Program-made: the position numbers and the translations under genes
Assembly: GCF_014650035.1 (NCBI RefSeq)
Contig: NZ_BMUE01000003.1
Coordinates: forward strand, 186,001-250,000
Origin: Streptomyces lucensis JCM 4490
GTDB lineage: Bacteria; Actinomycetota; Actinomycetes; Streptomycetales; Streptomycetaceae
Length of the DNA stretch: 64,000 nucleotides
Reading direction: 5' to 3'
Part shown: piece after piece, positions 52,254-61,441 of the stretch
Layout: each line of letters opens with the position of its first letter
How positions within the stretch are numbered: the first letter of the stretch is position 1
Notes under the pieces: model-generated
What the model was told of the DNA's origin: nothing
Databases searched by the model: none
Seen by the model: the letters and a program-made list of their open reading frames with translations, nothing else

Positions 52254-53312
52254 GCCGGCCGGCCGGGGAGCGGGCCCGCGCGGCGCGTCCGGGACGGCCG
52301 CACTGCACGAGGCCGGCCCGCCGGACGTCCCGGCCGCGGCCGGGGACCGCCGCGGGAGGGACCGTGGTCCCCCGTCGCGGCGCTCCCGTCGCTGCCGGCC
52401 GCCGAGGTCTTCGCCGCCCTGGGCAGCGGGCCGCGGGGTCTGCCGGCGGCCGAGGCCGCCGCCCGGCTGGCCCGGCACGGCCCCAACACACTGCCCGCCG
52501 CGGGCCGCACGCACGTGGGGCGGCGGTTGCTCGCGCAGTTCACCGGCCTGTTCGCGGTGCTGCTGCTCGTCGCCTCGGCGATCACCTTCCTGGCCTACGC
52601 GCTGGGGCGGCCGCGGGATCCCGCCACGCTCCAGCTGGCCGTGGCGATCCTCGGCGTGGTGCTGCTGAACGCGGGCATCGGTTTCGCGCGGGAGTACTCC
52701 GCCGAGCGCACGGCCCAGTCCCTGCAGGCCGTCGTCCTGGTCGAGCGTGACGAGGACCGGGTGGCCGAACCCGAAGGCCTCCCCCGGGTGCGCCTGCCGA
52801 CCGGGGACGCCTGCGACCCGGTGGTGCTGGAGCGGGCGGGAGCCCTCACCCGCGACCTGGTCGTCGCCGCCACCGGCCGTGACGAGGACAACCTCGTCGT
52901 CAGCCTGCTCGCCAAGTGCCGGTTCGGTGCCGGCCGGGTGGCCGCGCGCGTCAACGAGGCGGAGAACGCCTGGCTCTTCGACGGGCGGTGGGGCGTGGAC
53001 GTCGCGGTGCCGGCCGCCACCCCGCTGATCTCCCTGATCGAGGAGGCCACCGGCGCCACGGACACGGTGGCGCTGCCGCGGCTGAGCAAGGCGGGTGCCG
53101 AGGTCATCGAGACCGCGATCACCGAGGAGGCCCGGGCGGCCGGGCGCGCCCTGGGCGAGATCACGCTGCCGGCGGGCACGGTCGTCGCCACCGTCGTGCG
53201 CGACGGCCGGCCCACGGTCCCCGGTCCCGGGGTGCGGCTGATGCCGGGCGACGAGCTCCTGCTCGTGTCGCACGAGGCCACGGAGCAGGAGATCCACGCG
53301 GCCTTCCAGTAG
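52243..53312 (+). pseudogene. Chimera: P-type cation ATPase N-terminus fused to TrkA-type K+ channel regulator C-terminus
   Basis: A frame from GTG 52243 gives an Ala/Gly/Pro-rich leader and then shifts near 52350 into the frame that reads AALPSLPAAEVFAALGSGP, LARHGPNTLPAAG and FTGLFAVLLLVASAITFLAY, the N-terminus and first helices of a cation P-type ATPase. At about 52735 the text changes without frame break from FAREYSAERTAQSLQA to VVLVERDEDRVAEPEG, the middle of a TrkA-N domain, and continues to a full TrkA-C domain ending 53312. From GTG 52515 an uninterrupted 265-residue product is possible. A deletion fusing two neighbouring genes is the simplest explanation. Confidence 0.65.
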
Positions 53313-53338
53313 CGGGGAACCCGGCGCGGGCCGCCGGA

Positions 53339-53782
53339 TCACTTCTTGCCCACGCGCACCAGGACGACCGGGCAGGTGGCGTGCTGGGACACGTGCTGGC
53401 TGACGGAGCCGAGCAGGGCGCGGGCGAACCCGCCCCTGCCCCGGCTGCCGACGACCAGGGCCTCGGCCCCCTCCGCGGCCCGCAACAGGACGTCGGCGGG
53501 GTTGCCGTGCACCACATGGGTCCTGACCGAGTCGGCCACGTCCGCGCCGAGCACGTCGGTCAGCTCCCGTCGCATCTTCTGCCGGGTCTCGTCCTCGTCG
53601 ACGTCCATGTCGACGGCGGGCGCCGACCAGCCGTACAGACCCGGCAGCTCCCACACGGCGACCGCCTCCACGACGCCGCCGACGAGGCCGGCGTACCCCA
53701 CGGCCCAGCGAAGCGCCGCGTAGGAGGACTGCGACCCGTCGACGCCGACCACGATCCGCGGCTCGGAGACATCCCTGTCCAT
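53339..53782 (-). CDS. Universal stress protein, single USP domain
   Basis: The 147-residue protein starts at ATG 53782. It has one complete UspA domain: IVVGVDGSQSSYAALRWAVG, a variable middle rich in acidic residues, and ALVVGSRGRGGFARALLGSVSQHVSQHATCPVVLVR with the ATP-binding glycines. It is convergent with the ATPase/TrkA chimera. Confidence 0.9.
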   Translation of the reverse strand: MDRDVSEPRIVVGVDGSQSSYAALRWAVGYAGLVGGVVEAVAVWELPGLYGWSAPAVDMDVDEDETRQKMRRELTDVLGADVADSVRTHVVHGNPADVLLRAAEGAEALVVGSRGRGGFARALLGSVSQHVSQHATCPVVLVRVGKK

Positions 53783-54015
53783 GCGTTCCACCTCTCCTGC
53801 GGCGTCCGGCCCGGCCGACCGGACCATCCCCGTACTCCACGCTGCGTGACGCGCCGCCGCACCGCCAGAGAAGAGCATCCAGCGGCATGACGGACGGCGC
53901 CGCCGTCAGTGCCCGCGGCCTTCCTCGTACGCCCGCCGCACCGCTCACCCGCGGTCCACGGTCACGCGGACGGCTCGTTCACGTGTTCACGTCGGCCCGT
54001 CGTCCTTTAGGGGCT

Positions 54016-55044
54016 TCACTCGCGGTGCAGCACGACTTTGAGGGCTCCCGTGGTGGCGCCGCGGGCGAACACGTCGTAGGCGTCCCGTATCCGGTCCAGA
54101 CCGAAGGTGTGGGTGACCAGTCCGGAGACCGGCAGGCGTCCGAACCTCACCAGGTCCAGCAGTCTGGGTGTGGAGGAGGTGTCCACCTGACCGGTGCTGA
54201 TCGTCACGTTCTTGCGCCACAGGGACTCGAGATGCAGCGTCGCGGGCCTGCCGTGCGCGCCGATGTTGGCGATGTGCCCTCCGGTGCGGACGGCCCGGGT
54301 GCACAGCACGAAGCCGTCCGGGTCGCCCGACGCCTCGACGACGACATCGGCGCCCGGTCCGTCGGACAGGTCGGCGATCAAGCCGCCCGGCGACTCGGCC
54401 GCGTCGGCGCCCACCCGCAGGGCGGTCTCCAGCCGGGCGTCGGCCAGGTCCACCACGATGATCCGGCGCGGCGAGTAGAGCCGGGCGACGACCACCGTGG
54501 CGAGGCCGACGGGGCCGGCGCCGACCACCACGACGGTGTCTCCCGGGGACACGTGCCCGTTGCGTACGCCGACCTCGTACGCGGTCGGGAGGAGTTCGGC
54601 GAGCAGCACCGCGTCGTCGGGTGCGAGCTCGCAGGGGCAGCGGGTGGTGGAGTGGTCGGCGAAGGGCACCCGCACCCATTCGGCCTGGGTCCCGTCGATG
54701 AGGTTGCCCAGGATCCAGCCTCCGCCTCCGCCGCACTGGCCGTACATGGCGTCACGGCACGCCCGGCAGTGACCGCACGCGGAGACGGAGGACACGATCA
54801 CCTGGTCCCCGGGGCGCAGGTGGTGGACCTCGGCGCCGACCTCCTCGATCTCGCCGACGGCCTCGTGGCCGAGGACCGTCCCCGGCTTCACCTCGGGGAG
54901 GTCTCCGGCCAGGATGTGCAGATCGCTGCCGCAGACGCTGGTGGCGTCGACGCGCACGATCGCATCGGTCGCCTCCTGGATCGCGGGGTCCTGGACGGTG
55001 TCCCAGGAACTTCGCGCCGGGCCCTGGTAGACGAGCGCTCGCAC
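54016..55044 (-). CDS. Zinc-dependent alcohol dehydrogenase (MDR family)
   Basis: The 342-residue protein starts at GTG 55044 with GAGGAA nine bases upstream; GTG 55053 is possible. It carries the catalytic-zinc motif VCGSDLHILAGDLP and GHEAVGEIEEVG, structural-zinc cysteines in SACGHCRACRDAMYGQC, and the cofactor motif VVVVGAGPVGLATVV. The family oxidises or reduces alcohols and aldehydes with NAD(P). It could belong to the fermentative/dormancy functions of this region. Confidence 0.88.
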   Translation of the reverse strand: MRALVYQGPARSSWDTVQDPAIQEATDAIVRVDATSVCGSDLHILAGDLPEVKPGTVLGHEAVGEIEEVGAEVHHLRPGDQVIVSSVSACGHCRACRDAMYGQCGGGGGWILGNLIDGTQAEWVRVPFADHSTTRCPCELAPDDAVLLAELLPTAYEVGVRNGHVSPGDTVVVVGAGPVGLATVVVARLYSPRRIIVVDLADARLETALRVGADAAESPGGLIADLSDGPGADVVVEASGDPDGFVLCTRAVRTGGHIANIGAHGRPATLHLESLWRKNVTISTGQVDTSSTPRLLDLVRFGRLPVSGLVTHTFGLDRIRDAYDVFARGATTGALKVVLHRE

Positions 55045-55120
55045 CCTACTCACTTCCTCGGTCCCCCACCTCCACGGTGGCCCCCGCGGGACCGCCGGGC
55101 AACACGGCCGCCCGTGCGTC

Positions 55121-56659
55121 TCAGTCCGGCTCCATGTAGGGGCGGCGCAGGACGGGGGCCTGCCCGCTGCCCCAGGGGCGCACGGCGGTCAGGGCCCGGG
55201 CGACCGCGGCCTCCAGGGAACCGCTGGTGTCGACGGCGACGGCGCCGGGCCACGGCGGTTCGCCGGCCGCCATGGCGGCGGCGACTGCGGCGTCGGCGTC
55301 GGACGCGCCGGGGGCGCGCGTGCTCAGGCGCGCCGCCGAGACCTCGCCGGGCACGTGGCAGCGCAGGGCCACCAGGTCGGCGCTGGTGCGGTCGGCGACG
55401 CGCAGGGCCGCCTCGCGCTGTCCCGCGTCGGACCAGGTGGCGTCCAGCACCACGCTCTCACCGCGGGACAGCAGGACGGCCGCGCGGTCGAGCAGGGCGC
55501 CGTAGGTCCTGGCCGTCCACTCGGGTGTGTACAGGCCCTCGCCGTAAGGGGCCGCCGCGGACTGTTCCGGTGGGATGCCCGCCAGTTCCTTGCGCAGGCG
55601 GTCGCTGCTGAGCAGGGTGACTCCGAGCCGGTCGGCCAGCGCCCCCGAGAGGGTGGACTTCCCGCTGCCCGGCAGTCCGCCGACGAGGGTCAGGCGGACG
55701 GCGGCGGTACGCAGATGGCGCAGCGCGGCGGCGGCGAGCCGCCGCGCCGCCGCCTCGGCGCCGGGCGCGCCCTGGCCGGCCTGGATCAGGGAGACCTTGG
55801 CGCGGACGAACGCCCGGTAGGCGATGTAGTGGTGCCACAGCGACGGGGGCGCCGGGTCGCCGGAGTACTCGCCGTACTGGGCGAGGAAGTACGCCGCGGC
55901 CTCGGGGGCGCCCAGCTGTTCCAGGTCCATGGCGAGGAAGGCCGCGTCGTCCAGGCCGTCGACATGGCGCAGGGCGTCGTCGAACTCGAGGCAGTCGAGG
56001 ACGCGGGGGCCGTCGTCCAGGCAGAAGATGTCGTCGGCGAGCAGGTCGCCGTGGCCGTCGACCACGCGTCGCTGCTCGATGCGGGCGCCGAACAGCGGCT
56101 CGCGGCCGGCGAGGTAGCGGCGCACCAGCCGTTCGGCCTCGGCCGCCTCGTCGAGGACGAGGCCGTCGGCGGCCAGCGCCCGGATCTGGGCGAAGGTCGC
56201 CTCCCACCGTGCCGAGAGCGCGTCCCGCGTGCCCTGTTCGTCCACTTCGGGGCCGCGCGGCGCGTCCGCGTGCCAGGCGGCGAGGTGCCGGGCGACGGCC
56301 CTGAGCACGTCGTCGACGGGGGCCCCGGCCCGCACCAGGCGGGCGAGACGGCGGCCTTCCGGCATGCGGCGCATCACCACGACCGGCTCGGGCGCCGGTG
56401 CGCCGGGGCCGTGGAACTCGCCCACGCCGAGGTAGACGTCGGGGGCGAAGCGGCGGTTGACGGCGACCTCGCGCTCGCACGCGGCCCGGCGAGACGCCGC
56501 CGTGGAGTAGTCAAGGAAGCCCAGGTCGACCGGCTTCTTGACCTTGCAGACGCGGTCGCCGACGAAGAACAGCACGGCGGTGTGGGTTTCCCGCACCTCC
56601 GCGCGCACCGGCGGCGGGCCGTCGTGCGGGGCCGTCCCGCGGGAGCCGGGCCCGGTCAT
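55121..56659 (-). CDS. APH-like and P-loop kinase fusion protein
   Basis: The 512-residue protein has an N-terminal aminoglycoside-phosphotransferase-like half (FFVGDRVCKVKKPVDLGFLD, VVDGHGDLLADDIFCLDDG, CLEFDDALRHVD) and a C-terminal P-loop kinase half with Walker A LVGGLPGSGKSTLSGAL and VVLDATWSDAGQRE. This two-kinase architecture is common in actinobacteria and proteobacteria with no fixed substrate. The start at ATG 56659 is the first good candidate. Confidence 0.82.
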   Translation of the reverse strand: MTGPGSRGTAPHDGPPPVRAEVRETHTAVLFFVGDRVCKVKKPVDLGFLDYSTAASRRAACEREVAVNRRFAPDVYLGVGEFHGPGAPAPEPVVVMRRMPEGRRLARLVRAGAPVDDVLRAVARHLAAWHADAPRGPEVDEQGTRDALSARWEATFAQIRALAADGLVLDEAAEAERLVRRYLAGREPLFGARIEQRRVVDGHGDLLADDIFCLDDGPRVLDCLEFDDALRHVDGLDDAAFLAMDLEQLGAPEAAAYFLAQYGEYSGDPAPPSLWHHYIAYRAFVRAKVSLIQAGQGAPGAEAAARRLAAAALRHLRTAAVRLTLVGGLPGSGKSTLSGALADRLGVTLLSSDRLRKELAGIPPEQSAAAPYGEGLYTPEWTARTYGALLDRAAVLLSRGESVVLDATWSDAGQREAALRVADRTSADLVALRCHVPGEVSAARLSTRAPGASDADAAVAAAMAAGEPPWPGAVAVDTSGSLEAAVARALTAVRPWGSGQAPVLRRPYMEPD

Positions 56660-57083
56660 GCGGAGCCCGGGTCGGCGGCGGCTGTTTGCATGGCGGGCTC
56701 CGTCCCGTACGAAGCTGGAAGCCGGACAGGGCGGTGGTCGGGCCCGGCCGGACGGGTGCTCCGGGCGGCACCGCATGTTGGGGTGGGGCATTCCCTCGTA
56801 CGAGGATCACCCGGCCCGTCCGGCGGCGCACGCGGACCGGGCGAACGGGGGCGGACGGGGCTGCGGCTCGGTCCGGTCGCCCACACGCCGCCGCACCACG
56901 CGGCGTGTCCCCGTCGCCGTCGTTCCCCGGACATGACGCGTGCCCCGGATCTGAAGCGCTCCCCGGATACGAAGGGCGCCGGTGCCGAGGGTGCTGGTGC
57001 CGGCCGGTGGCCCCGCCCCGTGCGGTGGCCTGCCGCGCGTGGCACGTTGGATACAGCACCACTGCGAGCGGAGGGCGGCGATC
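56660..57083. promoter_or_regulatory. Divergent intergenic region with CCTCGTACGAGG palindrome
   Basis: This 424-bp gap lies between the kinase fusion and the DUF1918-HTH gene, which diverge. A perfect 12-bp palindrome CCTCGTACGAGG lies at 56794-56805. No gene is supported; the region is proline/arginine-rich in every frame. Confidence 0.45.
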
Positions 57084-58004
57084 ATGCGAGCTCACCTCGG
57101 CGACCAACTCGTCATCGAAAGTGCCACGACCGGTGCCGCCAGGCGCGACGGCGAGATCGTCGGAATCCACCACGACGACGGAACTCCCCCCTACGACGTG
57201 CGCTGGTCGGACACCGACGAGGTGACACTGGTGTTCCCCGGGCCCGACGCGCACGTCCGGCACCTGGGGCACGGAGAGCCCGGATTCGCCCCGGCCGCGC
57301 GGCCGGGGACCGGTGGGGCGGCGGACGCGTCCCGGGCCGCCGCGCCCGCCGGCCGGGCCGACCCCGGCGACATCGGCCGCCGCGTGGCCGCCGAGCGGCG
57401 CAGGCAGGGGCTCAGCCGGGAGGAGACGGCCCGCCGCGCCCGTATGTCGCCCGACTATCTGGCGTACCTGGAGGAGCGGCCCGCCGACCTGACGCCGGCC
57501 ACCGTCATCAGGCTCGCCGACGCGCTGGGGACCACGGTCGCCGCGCTGCGCGGCGCGGGCACGGACCTCCCCCCGGGGCAGGGGCACGCGCTGCTGCACC
57601 CCCGGCTGCTGGACCTCGGTCCGCGGGAGTGCCGCTCCCTGCTCGCCACGCACGGGGTGGGGCGGATCGCGGTGTCGGCGTCCGAGGGCCGTCCGGCGGT
57701 GGTCCCGGTCAACTACGAGGTCGTCGGTGAGGCCATCGTCTTCCGGACGGCACCGGACTCCATCGCCGCGGCGGCCGCGGAGACGGAGGTCGCCTTCGAG
57801 GTCGATCACGTGGACGAGGCCATGAGCCAGGGCTGGAGCGTGCTCGCCGTCGGCCCCGCGAGCGTCGTCACGGATCCCGAAGCGGCGCGCAGGCTCGCCC
57901 AGAGCGCCCACACCACACCGTGGGCGGGCGGGGCGCGCGAGATGTGGATCGCGATCCGGCCCACGAGCCTGACGGGCCGTCGTATCGTCCCGGCCGACCA
58001 GTAG
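57084..58004 (+). CDS. DUF1918 - helix-turn-helix - pyridoxamine-phosphate-oxidase-like protein
   Basis: The 306-residue protein combines three parts. Residues 1-60 are DUF1918 (MRAHLGDQLVIES, DGTPPYDVRW). Residues about 95-155 are a Cro/C1-type helix-turn-helix (IGRRVAAERRRQGLSREETARRARMSPDYLAYLE). Residues about 165-300 are a split barrel of the pyridoxamine 5'-phosphate oxidase/FMN-binding family (GRIAVSASEGRPAVVPVNYEV, VAFEVDHVDEAMSQGWSVL). It may be a flavin- or redox-sensing regulator. Such three-part proteins are known in Streptomyces but not functionally described as far as I recall. Confidence 0.82.
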   Translation: MRAHLGDQLVIESATTGAARRDGEIVGIHHDDGTPPYDVRWSDTDEVTLVFPGPDAHVRHLGHGEPGFAPAARPGTGGAADASRAAAPAGRADPGDIGRRVAAERRRQGLSREETARRARMSPDYLAYLEERPADLTPATVIRLADALGTTVAALRGAGTDLPPGQGHALLHPRLLDLGPRECRSLLATHGVGRIAVSASEGRPAVVPVNYEVVGEAIVFRTAPDSIAAAAAETEVAFEVDHVDEAMSQGWSVLAVGPASVVTDPEAARRLAQSAHTTPWAGGAREMWIAIRPTSLTGRRIVPADQ

Positions 58005-58010
58005 ACGGCG

Positions 58011-58100
58011 GCGGGGGCGGGAAGTCTCCGGGAGCCGGGCGGAGAGGCGGTGGCGGTGGCGGGAAGTCTCCGGGAGCCGGGCGGAGAGGCGGTGGCGGTG
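58011..58100. repeat. 42-bp tandem duplication across a ribosome-binding site
   Basis: A unit of 42 bp (GGGAAGTCTCCGGGAGCC ... GGCGGTGGCGGT) occurs twice in tandem, with a single mismatch in the leading edge. The second copy ends exactly at the ATG of the next USP gene, so the putative ribosome-binding region GGAGAGG is duplicated. Confidence 0.88.
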
Positions 58101-58976
58101 ATGGAACGTCCGCTGGTCGTGGGCGTCGACGGTTCGGAGCCGAGTCTGCTGGCGGTCGACTGGGCGGTGGACGAGGCGGCACGGCACGGGCTGCCGCTCC
58201 GCCTGGTCCACGCCTCCCTGTGGGAGATCTACGAGGGGGCCCAGCCGTCCTTCCGTACCGAGCGCCCCGCCGAGGAGGTCATGGCGGAGCACATCGTCGC
58301 CTCCTGCGTGGAACGTGCCCGGCGGCGCGATCCCGGGGTGAAGGTGTCGGGCAAGGTGCTGGCCGAGGACGCGGCGTCGGTGCTGCTGCGTGCCGGGCCC
58401 GAGGCGTTCGCACTGGTCACGGGCTCTCGGGGGCGTGGCGGCTTCGCGGGGCTGCTGCTGGGGTCGGTCGGCCTCGCGGTGGCGGCGCGTGCCACGTGTC
58501 CGGTGATCGTGGTCCGGGGTGCGGAGCCGGACCGCCCGCAGGGCGCCGGCCGTGTCGTGGTGGGGATCGGGGACCGGGCCGGCGGCGCGGGCGCCCTACG
58601 GTTCGCCGTCCGTGAGGCCGAGGTCCGCGGCTGCGCCCTGACCGCCGTACGCGCCTGGCGCAGTCCGGCCGTGGACCCCGTGGACCACATGCTGATCGCC
58701 GACGACGGCGCCCGGCTGCGCAAGGAGCGGGCCTCGGCCGGTCTCGATGACGCGCTGCGCGAGGCGGCGCGGGATCACCCCCGGGTCGGCATCGAGCGCC
58801 GGACGGCCGAGGGCCCCACCCACCGGGTGCTCATCGAGGCGTCTGCCGGTGCCGATCTGGTCGTCGTCGGCGCGGTGCGCCGGCACGGCCGTTTCGGCCT
58901 GCAGCTCGGCAGGGTCGCCCACGCCCTGCTGCACCACGCGCGCTGCCCGGTGGCCGTCGTTCCCGAACCGGCCTGA
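58101..58976 (+). CDS. Universal stress protein, tandem USP domains
   Basis: The 291-residue protein starts at ATG 58101, directly after the duplicated leader. Domain 1 has LVVGVDGSEPSLLAVDWAVDEA and GSRGRGGFAGLLLGSVGLAV; domain 2 has VVVGIGDRAGGAGALRF and VVGAVRRHGRFGLQLGRVAHALLHHARCPVAVVPEP. It is the closest relative of the USP at 46016-46891 in the window (same ending), suggesting local duplication. A GTG at 58050 would extend it through the repeat. Confidence 0.9.
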   Translation: MERPLVVGVDGSEPSLLAVDWAVDEAARHGLPLRLVHASLWEIYEGAQPSFRTERPAEEVMAEHIVASCVERARRRDPGVKVSGKVLAEDAASVLLRAGPEAFALVTGSRGRGGFAGLLLGSVGLAVAARATCPVIVVRGAEPDRPQGAGRVVVGIGDRAGGAGALRFAVREAEVRGCALTAVRAWRSPAVDPVDHMLIADDGARLRKERASAGLDDALREAARDHPRVGIERRTAEGPTHRVLIEASAGADLVVVGAVRRHGRFGLQLGRVAHALLHHARCPVAVVPEPA

Positions 58977-59112
58977 CACGCACCGCGCGCCCGAGTCGGA
59001 GGAGGCCCGGTCCGCGTGGCGCCGGCCGAGCGCGCCGTGACCGTCGCACCCGGCAAGACGCGCACGCTCGTGCCGCCCGGAGGCTGAACGCGGGCCGGCG
59101 CGGCCCGCTCGC

Positions 59113-59433
<321 letters not shown>

Positions 59434-59496
59434 CTACGTCCCGATTCGGGACGGCGGCGACCATGCCGGCGTACCGGTGTGCTCCGCGGACGCGGG

Positions 59497-60327
59497 TCAG
59501 GCAACCGGCCGGAACGCGTGGAGCTCGTCAAGGCCCGGCTCGACGACGCCGTAGTGGTTCTCCGGGACCTCGTTCCAAGCCCCGGGGAGATCCCCGAGCG
59601 GCTCCGACACGACCAGGCGGGTCTCCTCGGAGACCTCCCTGAGATACCCGGCGTCCGGGTGGAGCGCGCGCAGCGTGTCGACTCGGGTGCTGTAGTACAG
59701 CGACCGCGAGGCGCCCTCGCTCGAGTGGCGGAAGACCCACAGCCGCCGGCCGTCGGCCACCGCCACGGTCATCTGCAGGGGGTGCTCCACGTCGTGCCGG
59801 TGCCCCGTCTCCTCCACCAGGGTCGCCATGCGCGCCACGGCGCCGGGCGGATCGTCCGTGAGGCCGAAGGTGAGGGCGAGGTAGAACATCAGCTCGGAGT
59901 CGGTGGAACCCTCGATCTCGGCGTAGAGGGCGGGATCGACGGCCAGGGCGAGGTCACGCCGGAGGCGGTGGAACTCCCTGATGGCTCCGTTGTGCATCCA
60001 CATCCAGCGGTCCCGGCGGAAGGGATGGCAGTTGGTCTGCTGCACGGCCGTGCCGGTCGTGGCCCTGACGTGGGCGAAGAACAGGCCCGAGCGGACGTGG
60101 TGGGCGACCTCCTGGAGGTTGCGGTTGTTCCAGGCGGGGCCCACGTCCCTCAGCACCGCGGGTGTGGTCAGGTCCGGTGCGTACCAGCCGACGCCGAATC
60201 CGTCGCCGTTGGTGGTCTCCACCCCCAGGCGGGAGTGCAGGCTCTGGTCGATCAGACTGTGTCTGGGTTCGAACAGGACCTGGCTGAGCAGAATGGGCGT
60301 ACCCGAGTAGGCGATCCACCGGCACAT
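59497..60327 (-). CDS. Class II glutamine amidotransferase-domain protein
   Basis: The 276-residue protein starts MCRWIAYSGTPILL at 60327, with Cys2 as the expected N-terminal nucleophile. HSRLGVETTNGDGFGVGWYA and FFAHVRATTGTAVQQTNCHPF mark the Ntn-hydrolase glutaminase fold (YafJ/EgtC-like). No synthetase domain is attached. It likely acts as a free glutaminase or in gamma-glutamyl hydrolysis. The substrate is unknown. Confidence 0.86.
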   Translation of the reverse strand: MCRWIAYSGTPILLSQVLFEPRHSLIDQSLHSRLGVETTNGDGFGVGWYAPDLTTPAVLRDVGPAWNNRNLQEVAHHVRSGLFFAHVRATTGTAVQQTNCHPFRRDRWMWMHNGAIREFHRLRRDLALAVDPALYAEIEGSTDSELMFYLALTFGLTDDPPGAVARMATLVEETGHRHDVEHPLQMTVAVADGRRLWVFRHSSEGASRSLYYSTRVDTLRALHPDAGYLREVSEETRLVVSEPLGDLPGAWNEVPENHYGVVEPGLDELHAFRPVA

Positions 60328-60399
60328 GCGTGCACCCCACTTCGTCGAGGCTGCCACCAGTATGGGTCGTGCGCGGGCGGGTGGCGCGCCCTGCCGTCC

Positions 60400-60465
60400 G
60401 GTGCCCCGTCGGCGGTCGTCAGGTGCACCGTCAGCGGTCGTCCGGTACCCCGTCAGCGGTCGTCC
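60400..60465. repeat. 22-bp tandem repeat, three copies
   Basis: GGT[GA]C[CA]CCGTC[GA]GCGGTCGTC[AC] occurs at 60400-60421, 60422-60443 and 60444-60465. The third copy covers the stop codon of the YihY-family gene. Confidence 0.85.
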
Positions 60466-61418
60466 CCGCCGCCCCGGCGCGGGCGGGACACGTGCTTGCG
60501 GACCGAGCGCCACTGGGAGCGCGTCTGCTCGACCACGTTCTCCCATTGCTGGCGGACCTCGTGGTCGGAGGGGCGTCTGCCCTGCCGGATCCGGGTGAGT
60601 TCCTCCGCCGTCTCCCGTCCCAGCGCGGCCGAGACGACGAGCAGGAACATGGCCGCGAAGAGGGCCGAGAGCATCGCGAACACGGCGCCGACCACGCCGT
60701 AGCGGGACGCGTAGGTGTTGAACAGGTGCGGCATGTAGAGGGCGGCGCCCCAGGAGTAGAGGGTCGCCAGGACGGCGGCGGTGACGCCGAAGGGGATCAG
60801 CTCGATCCAGGCGATCCGTTTCGCCGACAGGATCCAGCCGCTCCATACGAGGAACACCGCGGTCACCGGCGCCTCGACGAGCGCGGGCACCAGGTTCAGC
60901 GTGCGGCGTCCGCCGAGCGCCGCGGAGATCCACCCGGTGACCAGGACGTAGCCGCCGAGGGTGAGGATCCAGTACAGGCCGTTGCGGGAGTTGCGCACAC
61001 TGAGCGGCCTGAGCTGCCAGGTCTGCTCGAAGAGCCGCTGCAGGGCGCGCGCGAAGCTGAGCACCGAGATGGTCAGGAAGACCAGTCCGAAGACGCCCGC
61101 GCCCCCGCTGGCGTTCTCGGCCGGGGAGAACAGGTCGTCGACCGCCTGGGCGCCGGCTCCGGTGAGCCCGTAGCGCCTGATGATGCGCTCGGCGGTGTCG
61201 TGGGGGACGAGGTTGCTCAGCACGGCGCCGGCGAGGATGCCGAGCGGCACGAGCGCGGTGAGGGCGCTGGACGCCAGGGCCATCGAGCGGTCGAACCCGA
61301 CGACCTTCTGGAAGCGGTTGAGGACGCGCAGGGCGAAGGCGGGACGCAGCCAGAACGTCAGCGTCCTGACCAGGCGCTCTCGGTTGATGCTCGCCCTCCT
61401 GCCCTCCGCGGGGATCAT
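60453..61418 (-). CDS. YihY/UPF0761-family membrane protein
   Basis: The 321-residue protein starts at ATG 61418 and has six membrane helices in the YihY pattern: DRSMALASSALTALVPLGIL, then FGLVFLTISVLSFARALQRL, WSGWILSAKRIAWIELIPFG, LYSWGAALYMPHLFNTYASRYG. The C-terminus is charged (REVRQQWENVVEQTR-like). Some members were once called ribonuclease BN in error; the true function is unknown. The last codons lie inside the third copy of a 22-bp repeat. Confidence 0.82.
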   Translation of the reverse strand: MIPAEGRRASINRERLVRTLTFWLRPAFALRVLNRFQKVVGFDRSMALASSALTALVPLGILAGAVLSNLVPHDTAERIIRRYGLTGAGAQAVDDLFSPAENASGGAGVFGLVFLTISVLSFARALQRLFEQTWQLRPLSVRNSRNGLYWILTLGGYVLVTGWISAALGGRRTLNLVPALVEAPVTAVFLVWSGWILSAKRIAWIELIPFGVTAAVLATLYSWGAALYMPHLFNTYASRYGVVGAVFAMLSALFAAMFLLVVSAALGRETAEELTRIRQGRRPSDHEVRQQWENVVEQTRSQWRSVRKHVSRPRRGGGDDR

Positions 61419-61441
61419 GGCACTCGGTGGACGGCGCGAGC

